From NCBI RefSeq assembly GCF_003097135.1, contig NZ_QEQL01000005.1, positions 124,001 through 188,000 on the forward strand: a stretch of DNA of 64,000 nt, in the 5' to 3' direction. Numbering within the stretch: position 1 is the stretch's first letter; every line of letters begins with the position of its first letter. This DNA comes from Pseudomonas sp. URIL14HWK12:I12 (GTDB lineage: Bacteria > Pseudomonadota > Gammaproteobacteria > Pseudomonadales > Pseudomonadaceae). Below the pieces are notes generated by a model. It was not told where the DNA came from and searched no databases. It worked only from the letters and a program-made list of their open reading frames with translations. This document shows positions 57,214 to 64,000 of this stretch, piece by piece. The translations under genes were made by a program, and so were the position numbers.

Positions 57214-58931
57214 TTCATCACATTTTCTGCACGCTGCCTAGCTTCAAGGATCTTGGCGATCTGAAGCCTGGTCTGAATGTGCTGCTCGCCCAAAAAACAA
57301 ATGGGGCAACCACCAAGCAAACGCGAAATCGTGCCGGCAAAACCAGTTTCGTTGAGTTGGTGCATTTTCTGCTCGGTGCCGATGCCGGACCCGAGTCGAT
57401 TTTCCGCACCGCCGAGCTGGCCGAACACACCTTCAACATGGATTTCGATCTGAAGTTGGAACGAACAGTCGTCGAGCGCAGTGGTGGCTCCAAGGCTAAA
57501 ATCTTTGTAACGGTGCCGCCCTCCCCTAAGGTCAAGTTCTCGGCCACCGAGTGGTGCGCGTTCCTCGGCGAGCAAATGTTTGGCCTCAGCAGCCTTGAAG
57601 CTGCGGGCAGCAAGCCACCTTCGTTTCGTTCGCTGTTTGCCTACTTTGTGCGCCGACAGGCGAGCGGTGCCTTCATGACGCCAGAAAAGCAGGCTACGAT
57701 GCAGGGAACTGGCGACATGCAGATGGCGCTGATGTTCCTACTTGGACTGGATTGGCAGATTGCCCGAGACTGGCAAGCTGTACGCGATCGAGAAAAGACC
57801 CTCGAAGAGCTGAAGAAGGCGGCTAGCAACGGTGTTTTTGGTTCTATCATTGGCAAAGCCGCTGACTTGCGCACAGAGCTCACCATCCAAGAGGCTCGCC
57901 TCAAGAAGCTTCATGCAGAAGTTGAGACTTTTCATGTTTTGCCGGAATACCGGCAACTGGAAGTCGAGAGCGCAACGCTTACCCGCCAGCTCAACGACTT
58001 GGCCAACGCCAACACTATCGACTTCTCGGCTATTCGTGATCTGGAGAGCGCCCTCGCCTCCGAGGTTCCGCCGGACCATGAGGACCTTCAAGCTGTCTAT
58101 CAAGAGGCAGGTATCGTGCTCCCCGGTTTGGTTAAACGTCGCTATGAAGACGTTAAGAGCTTTCACGAATCGGTGGTGCGCAATCGCAAGGACTATCTGT
58201 CCAGCGAGCTTGAAGCTGCCAAGCTACGCATAGAGTTGCGTGACAGTAAGAAAGCGCAGCTCGACCAACGGCGCGGCGAAATCCTTGGCATTCTCAAGAG
58301 TCATGGTGCGCTCGAACAGTTCCTTAAGCTTCAGGGAGAATTAGGGCGGCTGGAGTCCGAAGTGGAATCGCTGCGGCAACGCTTTGAGGCTGCCGAGCAA
58401 CTCGAAGGCACCAAGAACGAGTTAGAGATTGAACGCAATCGCCTCACGATCCGCCTGCGGCGTGATTTCGCCGAGCAGAAGGATCGACTGGCGGAAGCCA
58501 TCGTTGCCTTCGAGGAAATCTCGCAACGCCTCTATGAGTCGGCCGGTAGCATGACGGTCGATGAAACCTCCAACGGACCTATCTTCAAGTTTCCGATGCA
58601 GGGACAGCGCAGCAAGGGCATCAAGAACATGCAGATTTTCTGCTTTGATATGATGCTTATGCGCTTATGCGCCAAGCGGCAAGTTGGACCAGGATTCCTG
58701 ATTCATGACAGCCATCTATTTGACGGCGTTGACGGGCGCCAAGTTATCAGTGCCTTGCGTCTTGGCTCAGAGATCGCCCAAGAGCTTAACTTCCAATACA
58801 TCGTGACAATGAACGAAGACGACGCCTTTAAGGAAACAATAGATGGCTTCGATCTCAACGATTATGTACTACCCAAACGCTTGACCGATGCTACAGAAGA
58901 TGGCGGGCTGTTTGGCCTCAGATTTGGATAA
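57210..58931 (+). CDS. ABC-3C SMC-like ATPase (DUF2326 family)
   Basis: A 573-aa SMC/RecF-like ABC ATPase with GTG start. The Walker A region is RNRAGKTSFVELVHFLLGA at about residues 32-50. A long coiled-coil middle covers about 185-450 (for example FLKLQGELGRLESEVESLRQRF). The C-terminal head has FLIHDSHLFDGVDGRQV as Walker B and DLNDYVLPKRLTDATEDGGLFGLRFG as the family ending. DUF2326 ATPases are the hallmark of one ABC-3C class, predicted to sense nucleic-acid or nucleoprotein states and trigger the effector. The gene is intact and less GC-rich than the core genome. Confidence 0.9.
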   Translation: MIHHIFCTLPSFKDLGDLKPGLNVLLAQKTNGATTKQTRNRAGKTSFVELVHFLLGADAGPESIFRTAELAEHTFNMDFDLKLERTVVERSGGSKAKIFVTVPPSPKVKFSATEWCAFLGEQMFGLSSLEAAGSKPPSFRSLFAYFVRRQASGAFMTPEKQATMQGTGDMQMALMFLLGLDWQIARDWQAVRDREKTLEELKKAASNGVFGSIIGKAADLRTELTIQEARLKKLHAEVETFHVLPEYRQLEVESATLTRQLNDLANANTIDFSAIRDLESALASEVPPDHEDLQAVYQEAGIVLPGLVKRRYEDVKSFHESVVRNRKDYLSSELEAAKLRIELRDSKKAQLDQRRGEILGILKSHGALEQFLKLQGELGRLESEVESLRQRFEAAEQLEGTKNELEIERNRLTIRLRRDFAEQKDRLAEAIVAFEEISQRLYESAGSMTVDETSNGPIFKFPMQGQRSKGIKNMQIFCFDMMLMRLCAKRQVGPGFLIHDSHLFDGVDGRQVISALRLGSEIAQELNFQYIVTMNEDDAFKETIDGFDLNDYVLPKRLTDATEDGGLFGLRFG

Positions 58932-59037
58932 ACATCCGATTCATGGCGAATGGCTTCGGAGCAATCGCCTGAATACAAGAATTTTTGAAGTCATCGGCAA
59001 GCGCTGATCGGATAATGTCGCAAAAACAGAAGACAAC

Positions 59038-59073
59038 AGCATTTCCGGTGAGTCCATGTTCACCGGAAATGCT
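59038..59073. terminator. Large inverted repeat after the ABC-3C operon
   Basis: AGCATTTCCGGTGA (59038-59051) and TCACCGGAAATGCT (59060-59073) form a perfect 14-bp stem with an 8-base loop, 107 bp after the ATPase stop. There is no T-tract, so it is either a non-canonical terminator or a protein-binding site. Confidence 0.55.
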
Positions 59074-59110
59074 CTAGCCCTCTGAAATTGATCCTGTTCC
59101 GCTGTGCGTC

Positions 59111-59118
59111 ATTCAAGT
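59111..59118. repeat. Left 8-bp target site duplication of the IS66 element
   Basis: ATTCAAGT directly precedes the left terminal repeat and is identical to 63801-63808. Eight bases is the IS66 family duplication length. Confidence 0.95.
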
Positions 59119-59279
59119 GTAAGCGTCCAATAAAGTCACCTGCCGGCTCCAACCACAGGGGCGATGTGTCCAGCTCAAAAGTAGGAAGACGCTATCGCCC
59201 TAATCTCAGGATCTCTATGCAGGGTTGACAGTACGCTTCGATAATATTGACAGCCTGCATGGCCTTCTAGTTTCGACAA

Positions 59280-60347
59280 TCAGATAGGAGTTTCACCCAA
59301 CTGCCACGACTTACCATTAAATGGATGGCCTGCTGGAACACGTCCTTTGGCATTGTAAGTTTGAATCCAGCCAGGATATGACGGCGCGGGACGGCTTACC
59401 TCCTCAAGTTTCAACATGTCGTCATTTTCCAGTACCAATTCCATCGCCGCCAGATTGTCAGCAAGTTGGACTGAACTCTTGACGCCGGAGATGACGCTGG
59501 TGACCTGTGGCTGTGCTAGAAGCCAAGCGAGGGCGACCTGCGCAGCACTCGTAGTGTGACGGATCGCGATAGCCTTCAACACTTCGATAACATCGAATGC
59601 CCTAGATTCGTCCACCGGAGGGAACTGAATCGTGGCGCGCCGCGAATTAGGATCGGACGAGCCGGTGCGATCAAACTTGCCGGAAAGTAAACCTCCTGCT
59701 AACGGACTCCAGCACAAAAGGCCGAGCTTCTGATCGTCGATTGCGGGAATTAACTCTCGCTCGATATCACGAGCCGCCAGTGAATAGAAGGATTGGATGG
59801 ATGCAAAGCGCGCAAAGTTATTGCGCTCGGAAATACCCATGGCCTTCATCAACTGCCAAGCCGCGAAATTAGAGCATCCGATATATCGCACTTTGCCCTG
59901 GCGAACGAGATCGTCGAGTGTACGCATGACGTCTTCCAACGGGACGAGTGGATCAAAATTATGAATCTGGTAAAGATCAATATGGTCTGTTTGCAAACGT
60001 TTTAGGCTTCCCTCGACGGCTTCCATCAAGTGAAGACGCGATTGTCCGATTTGATTGGGCCCAGATCCCATCCGGCCGCTGGCTTTGGTCGCCAGCACCA
60101 CGTCGTGCCGGTGCCCTTTTAATGCTGCAGCCAGCCTTTGTTCCGATGCGCCGCCCCCGTAGACGTCGGCCGTATCAATAAAGTTGATCCCGGCCGCAAG
60201 CGCATCGCCCACGATTGTGTTGGTTTCGTTCTGTGACAGCCGCCCAATGGCGGTCGTGACGGCGTTTTCACTGCCCCCAAACGTCATCGCACCGAGGCAA
60301 AGACGCGATACGAAAACACCTGTATTGCCAAGCTGAACATATTTCAT
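59280..60347 (-). CDS. Aldo/keto reductase (IS66 cargo)
   Basis: A 355-aa NADPH-dependent oxidoreductase. The ATG at 60347 follows GGAGGAAAT. The catalytic tetrad is visible: Asp and Tyr in FIDTADVYGGG, Lys in VLATKASG and His in YQIHNFDP. IGCSNFAAWQLMKA and LCWSPLAGGLLSG are standard barrel motifs. It is divergent from the AraC regulator across 96 bp, suggesting a regulated detoxification or catabolic unit moved as a block. Base composition is near 50% GC, unlike the core genome. Confidence 0.92.
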   Translation of the reverse strand: MKYVQLGNTGVFVSRLCLGAMTFGGSENAVTTAIGRLSQNETNTIVGDALAAGINFIDTADVYGGGASEQRLAAALKGHRHDVVLATKASGRMGSGPNQIGQSRLHLMEAVEGSLKRLQTDHIDLYQIHNFDPLVPLEDVMRTLDDLVRQGKVRYIGCSNFAAWQLMKAMGISERNNFARFASIQSFYSLAARDIERELIPAIDDQKLGLLCWSPLAGGLLSGKFDRTGSSDPNSRRATIQFPPVDESRAFDVIEVLKAIAIRHTTSAAQVALAWLLAQPQVTSVISGVKSSVQLADNLAAMELVLENDDMLKLEEVSRPAPSYPGWIQTYNAKGRVPAGHPFNGKSWQLGETPI

Positions 60348-60443
60348 ATTTCCTCCGGTTATCTGCTTCGTAGCTTTGCAGGATTCACCCGCCCGATCCA
60401 TAATCAACACGACGTAATTCCTATTAGATCGTTCGGAGGCGCT

Positions 60444-61367
60444 GTGGATCCTCTCTCAGATGTGCTCTCGCTGCTCAAGGTAGAAAGCGTCCTTTCGGCG
60501 CGTTTTGAAGGGTGCGGCTCTTGGGCAATGCGTTTTCCTGCTTATCGCCATATAAAATTCGGTGCCGTGGTAGAGGGATCGTTTTGGCTATGGTGTGAAG
60601 AATCGATGACACCGTCAAAATTTGAACGTGGCGATTTCTATCTGCTAACCAATGGTTCGCCGTACTGCACCGCGAGTGATTTGACAAGAAGGCCGGAAGA
60701 CGGACGCCAGATTTTTACTGCCAACAAAGGAGCAGATGGCGTGGTTCGCTATGGTCAGGGGATAGACAAAGTGGTCGTCACAGGGGGGCGGTTTACGTTT
60801 GACGATGACGTCAGCCATCTCTTACTCAGCCAGCTACCTCCTCTGATTCGTCTCCCCTCAACAGCGCCATACTCCACATCACTTAAAGCAGTTCTTGATC
60901 TTCTCGCTGACGAGACCGAGACAATCCGACCGGGTGACGCAATATCGGCAACCAGCATTGCCAACATCGTTTTAGTTCACACTCTGCGAGCTCATATTGC
61001 GGCTATGCCATTCACTACCGGCTGGTTTGGTGCTGTTAGAGACAAACAGATAGGAGCCGCCCTTTCGCTCATGCACGGCGATATCGCCAAACGTTGGACG
61101 GTGGATGATCTTGCGTCCACGATCGGGATGTCACGAACCATCTTTGCTCAGCGCTTCAAGAAATTTGTTGGCTTCGCACCACTTTATTATCTGCTGCGCT
61201 GGAGAATGACCGTTGCCGGGCAGGAGTTAAAGAAAGGAAAAAGCCTTTCGAAGGTAGCAGAAAGCGTTGGTTACAGTTCTGAAACTGCGTTTAACTCCGC
61301 GTTCAAACGAATAACAGGTGAAAGCCCTGGAAGATATCGCGCAGGCGCCAAGCCGAACTCCCGCTAA
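60444..61367 (+). CDS. AraC-family regulator (IS66 cargo)
   Basis: A 307-aa regulator with GTG start after GGAGGC. The N-terminal cupin-type sensor covers about residues 10-185 (FWLWCEESMTPSKFERGDFYLLTNGSPY). Two C-terminal helix-turn-helix motifs follow (WTVDDLASTIGMSRTIFAQRFKKF, then SKVAESVGYSSETAFNSAFKR). It is divergent from the aldo/keto reductase, its likely target. It reads toward tnpC, which is convergent. Confidence 0.92.
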   Translation: MDPLSDVLSLLKVESVLSARFEGCGSWAMRFPAYRHIKFGAVVEGSFWLWCEESMTPSKFERGDFYLLTNGSPYCTASDLTRRPEDGRQIFTANKGADGVVRYGQGIDKVVVTGGRFTFDDDVSHLLLSQLPPLIRLPSTAPYSTSLKAVLDLLADETETIRPGDAISATSIANIVLVHTLRAHIAAMPFTTGWFGAVRDKQIGAALSLMHGDIAKRWTVDDLASTIGMSRTIFAQRFKKFVGFAPLYYLLRWRMTVAGQELKKGKSLSKVAESVGYSSETAFNSAFKRITGESPGRYRAGAKPNSR

Positions 61368-61474
61368 ATGCCAGCACTTCGAAGCTGTTCAAAATACTCC
61401 GCTTTTAGGTGGATACCATCGTCCGTATGACCGGTATCTGGGGGACTTTGCCGGAGGGAAACAACTTGCGCAGA

Positions 61475-63001
61475 TCAGGCAGGCGTCCACCGATGCGGTA
61501 GCAACTGTTCGATCTCGCTAGCCCGCTGCGTCGGCAACCGCGTCAGCACGTCCTTGAGATAAGCATACGGATCATGCCCGTTGATGCGCGCCGACTGGAT
61601 CAAACTCATGATCGCCGCCGCCCGCTTGCCGCTGCGCAGCGATCCCGCAAACAACCAGTTAGAACGCCCAAGCGCCCACGGCCGGATCAAGTTCTCGATC
61701 TGGTTGTTGTCGATGGGCACGGCACCATCTTCCAGGTAGCGCGTCAGCGCTACCCAGCGTTTGAGGCTGTAATCCAGAGCCTTCGCCGTGGCCGAACCCT
61801 CGGGCACAAGTTCACGCTGAGCCAGCATCCACTCATGCAGTTTTTCAACGATGGGCACCGCCGTTTCCTGGCGTAATAGCCAACGGTCTTCTTCGCTCAT
61901 TTCCTTGGCGTGCCGCTCGACTTCGTAGAGCCCGCCAATCGAGTGAAGCGCGTGCTCCGCCAACTGGCTTTTATTGGCTACATGCAGGTCGAAGAACTTG
62001 CGGCGCGCATGGGCCATGCAACCGATTTCGGTGATGCCCAGCTCGAAGCTGGCCTTGTAGCCGGCGAAGTCGTCACAGACCAGCTTGCCGTTCCAGGTGC
62101 CCAGGAAGTTACGCGCATGTTCGCCGGCACGGCTGGGGCTGAAGTCGTAGACCACAGCTTTGAGTGCCGAAAACGATGTAGAGCTGTAGGCCCAAACGTA
62201 AGCGCGGTGGGTTTTCTTCTCGCCGGGCGCCAGCATTTGTACCGGCGTTTCATCGGCGTGAATTACGCGCTGGGCTAGAACCACTTCGCGCAGCGCATCG
62301 ACCAAGGGCTGAAGCTGCAAGCCGGTTTGACCTACCCATTGCGCCAGCGTCGAGCGCGGGATGGCTAGGCCGGCACGGCCGAAGATCTTTTCCTGTCGAT
62401 AGAGCGGCAGGTGGTCGGCGAATTTGGCGACCATCACGTGCGCCAGCAGGCCGGCAGTGGGGATGCCCTTGTCGATCACCTGCGGCGGCACCGGGGCCTG
62501 AATCAGTGTTTCGCACTTCCGACAGGCCCATTTTCCACGCACATGCTGTTCGACGGTGAACACGCCCGGCGTGTAGTCCAGCTTCTCGCTGACGTCTTCA
62601 CCGATGCGCTGAAGCTGGCAGCCGCAAGCGCACTGAGTGTTGTCCGGCTCGTGATGGATCACAGTGCGCGGGAACTGCGGCGGCAACGGCGCACGCTTGG
62701 GTTGCTGGCGTGGTTCTGCCTGTGCGGGAGTGGGATGAAGTGCTTTTAACTCGGCCTCGATGGCTTCGAGGTCGGTATTGAGCAGGTCATCGAGCAAGCT
62801 GCCTTGCGCCGGGCTGATCTGCTCGCTGCGCTTGGCGAACTTGTGGCGTTTAAGGATGGCGATCTCGTGAGTGAGCTGCTCGATGATCGTTTCGTCGCGA
62901 TGGATCTTTCGGCCCATAGTGTCGACCTTGGACATCAACTGCGCAGCCAGCGTGCGCAGTTGTTCGGGGCTCATTTGGTCGAGATCGGGCAAGGAAGTCA
63001 T
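61475..63001 (-). CDS. tnpC: IS66 transposase TnpC
   Basis: A 508-aa DDE transposase. An N-terminal coiled coil and zinc motif (CACGCQLQRIGEDVSE, then CRKCETL) precede the DDE core: VIHADETPVQML (Asp), LVCDDFAGYKASFE (Asp) and IENLIRPWALGRSNW (Glu). The protein is intact, so the element may still be mobile. The C-terminus FAGSLRSGKRAAAIMSLIQSAR is typical. Confidence 0.95.
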   Translation of the reverse strand: MTSLPDLDQMSPEQLRTLAAQLMSKVDTMGRKIHRDETIIEQLTHEIAILKRHKFAKRSEQISPAQGSLLDDLLNTDLEAIEAELKALHPTPAQAEPRQQPKRAPLPPQFPRTVIHHEPDNTQCACGCQLQRIGEDVSEKLDYTPGVFTVEQHVRGKWACRKCETLIQAPVPPQVIDKGIPTAGLLAHVMVAKFADHLPLYRQEKIFGRAGLAIPRSTLAQWVGQTGLQLQPLVDALREVVLAQRVIHADETPVQMLAPGEKKTHRAYVWAYSSTSFSALKAVVYDFSPSRAGEHARNFLGTWNGKLVCDDFAGYKASFELGITEIGCMAHARRKFFDLHVANKSQLAEHALHSIGGLYEVERHAKEMSEEDRWLLRQETAVPIVEKLHEWMLAQRELVPEGSATAKALDYSLKRWVALTRYLEDGAVPIDNNQIENLIRPWALGRSNWLFAGSLRSGKRAAAIMSLIQSARINGHDPYAYLKDVLTRLPTQRASEIEQLLPHRWTPA

Positions 63002-63051
63002 GGTGTGGATTTTACCAAAGCAGCCCGACTGCTTCAGCTAAAAGGCAGCAT

Positions 63052-63387
63052 TTAAAGCAATGTAATTGCGCCGCCCGCACCGACTCGTTGCCAGGGTAAT
63101 CCAAGTACCAGCGCCTGGAGTTGTTCTGGGTCGAGTTCGACCTCCGTTCCACGATGGAGGCCTGGCCAATGAAACTTACCTTGGTTCAACCTGCGCGCCG
63201 CCAACCAGATACCAACGCCGTCGTGCACCAGCACTTTCATGCGGTTGGCCCGGCGGTTGGCAAAGAGGTAAGCGCAGTGCGGCTTTGCCGCACCGAATAC
63301 CGCGACCACTCTGGCCAATGCGGTCTCAGTGCCGGCACGCATGTCCATGGGCTCGGTGGCGAGCCAGATGGCATCGATGCGAATCAC
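63052..63387 (-). CDS. tnpB: IS66 accessory protein TnpB
   Basis: A 111-aa protein starting at a GTG (VIRIDAIWLATEPMDMRAG) that overlaps the tnpA stop. RANRMKVLVHDGVGIWLAARRLNQGKFHW is the family signature. It is required with TnpA and TnpC for IS66 transposition; its biochemical role is unknown. Confidence 0.93.
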   Translation of the reverse strand: MIRIDAIWLATEPMDMRAGTETALARVVAVFGAAKPHCAYLFANRRANRMKVLVHDGVGIWLAARRLNQGKFHWPGLHRGTEVELDPEQLQALVLGLPWQRVGAGGAITLL

Positions 63388-63701
63388 TGGGCTAGGCCAC
63401 TGATAAATCGTGCGCAGCCGTCCGGATCCGAGGATGGCCATTTTACGGTGATGGATTTATCGCCCAGAGACAGCGAGATGATCGCCATCTCTTCTATTGC
63501 GCGTCTTGGGGGCGTTTTTACGGGAACGAAGGCCGGCAGGGTGGCGGGTAATCGATCCCGGTAAGTCGGTAGCCACTTGCGGATCACATTGGCGTTGATG
63601 CCGTGATGAATGGCTACGCTGGAAATCGTCGCTCCAGGTTGCAGGCACTCCTGGACGACTTGGGCTTTGAACGATTTGGGATAAGAGCTACGTTGGCGCA
63701 T
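63384..63701 (-). CDS. tnpA: IS66 accessory protein TnpA
   Basis: A 105-aa DNA-binding protein (MRQRSSYPKSFKAQVVQECLQPGATISSVA, helix-turn-helix of the IS3/IS66 orfA type, then INANVIRKWLPTYR). It overlaps tnpB by four bases. A 19-bp hairpin lies directly upstream of its start. Confidence 0.92.
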   Translation of the reverse strand: MRQRSSYPKSFKAQVVQECLQPGATISSVAIHHGINANVIRKWLPTYRDRLPATLPAFVPVKTPPRRAIEEMAIISLSLGDKSITVKWPSSDPDGCARFISGLAQ

Positions 63702-63715
63702 GAAAATCCTGGAGA

Positions 63716-63762
63716 TAAGGGCGATGGTGTCCGCTAAAAATACGCGGACACCATCGCCCTTA
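63716..63762. repeat. 19-bp perfect hairpin upstream of tnpA
   Basis: Positions 63716-63734 and 63744-63762 are exact reverse complements (core GGGCGATGGTGTCCGC) with a 9-base AT loop. It lies 14 bp before the tnpA start and 38 bp inside the right end. It may limit transposase expression from outside transcription or be a transposase site. Confidence 0.8.
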
Positions 63763-63800
63763 ATACTGGGATTCTGAAGGTGTGTTCGCCGGGCGCTTAC

Positions 63801-63808
63801 ATTCAAGT
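63801..63808. repeat. Right 8-bp target site duplication of the IS66 element
   Basis: ATTCAAGT directly follows the right terminal repeat, identical to 59111-59118. Confidence 0.95.
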
Positions 63809-63884
63809 ACCGCTAGTCCCCGCTAGGCCTTGGGGATAGAAGCCGCATCCGTCGGCCTGCCGTCGTGCGTCCAAGCTGACTGTG

Positions 63885-64000
63885 TCACGACTGTTCCACG
63901 GACGCGGAGCCGGAAAGCTTGTAGTTGATCACAAAGGCCTCGTCCATTTGCGGCAACAAAATAGCCAGCTCGTCCTGGTCGCCGTCAGAACAGACTTCGG
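63885..64000 (-). CDS. C-terminal fragment of an unrecognised protein at the window edge
   Basis: The minus strand carries an open frame entering from the right edge and ending in TGA at 63885-63887, with about 37 residues visible (includes DQDELAILLPQMDEAF and ending SASVEQS). I do not recognise it. It probably belongs to the island beyond the window. The IS66 element lies 84 bp past its stop. Confidence 0.45.
   Translation of the reverse strand, partial: EVCSDGDQDELAILLPQMDEAFVINYKLSGSASVEQS

Larger units (their letters stand above)
59119..63800. mobile_element. IS66-family element with cargo genes
   Basis: A 4682-bp element bounded by imperfect inverted repeats beginning GTAAGCG (left 59119-59141, right 63778-63800 read inward; 16 of 23 positions agree, including GTAAGCG and CACCT) and flanked by a perfect 8-bp duplication. 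It carries tnpA-tnpB-tnpC on the minus strand and, between tnpC and the left end, an aldo/keto reductase and an AraC regulator. Standard IS66 elements are about 2.5 kb with no cargo. No nearer left end was found after tnpC. Confidence 0.9.

Noticed and set aside
61380..61474. A nearer left end of the IS66 element just after tnpC
   Set aside because: No GTAAGCG-type terminal repeat or second ATTCAAGT was found there; the matching repeat and duplication are at 59111-59141.

Overview
The window reads as chromosomal DNA of a fluorescent Pseudomonas, most likely of the P. putida group. It is GC-rich and carries a complete twelve-gene alginate operon (algD-8-44-K-E-G-X-L-I-J-F-A), a fruBKA operon with divergent fruR, a moaCDE cluster, and a purL-mltF-tadA-multicopper oxidase series that in Pseudomonas genomes I know leads to guaA. 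No rRNA, tRNA or CRISPR array was recognised.

Layout. 1-2063: amino-acid ABC transporter genes (permease cut by the window edge, binding protein) with a divergent GntR/FCD regulator. 2146-4613: a PepSY/flavodoxin/NADPH reductase behind a Fur-box-like site. 4615-6661: Tat-exported PhoD phosphatase and a small secreted DUF2845 protein. 6665-14265: fructose PTS operon fruBKA, FruR with a recognisable operator, and a TatD nuclease. 14379-19332: moaCDE, PIN-PhoH, a polysaccharide deacetylase homologue with a degenerate active site, and yaaA. 19333-36741: alginate locus with a long algD leader, a candidate AlgU promoter and terminator-like hairpins at three internal junctions. 36802-49677: NIF3-like, purL, mltF, a 973-aa toxin-like protein with a Tiki/RRSP-type domain, tadA, a PRISE-like reductase, a LysR regulator and a multicopper oxidase. 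49904-55116: a VasX-like type VI effector whose AT-richer C-terminal module is followed by a likely immunity gene, then azoreductase and its divergent HxlR regulator.

At 55415-55429 the minus strand carries the last codons of guaA (Ile-Glu-Trp-Glu-stop) followed downstream by a terminator, with no guaA body behind them. I read this as one att end of a genomic island inserted at the 3' end of guaA. From there to the window end the DNA is accessory: a solitary RelB/DinJ-like antitoxin, a three-gene ABC-three-component (ABC-3C) conflict system (56048-58931), and a 4682-bp IS66-family element (59119-63800). The element has terminal inverted repeats, a perfect 8-bp target duplication, tnpA-tnpB-tnpC, and an aldo/keto reductase plus divergent AraC regulator as cargo. 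A truncated coding fragment runs off the right edge.

How the parts work together. The alg genes make polymannuronate from GDP-mannose (AlgA, AlgD), polymerise and export it under c-di-GMP control (Alg8, Alg44, AlgK, AlgE), and modify it in the periplasm (AlgG, AlgX, AlgI, AlgJ, AlgF, AlgL). FruB, FruK and FruA import and phosphorylate fructose under FruR control. The most unusual content is the guaA-linked island with its ABC-3C system, the cargo-bearing IS66 element, the two toxin-like loci, and the hairpin punctuation of the alginate operon.
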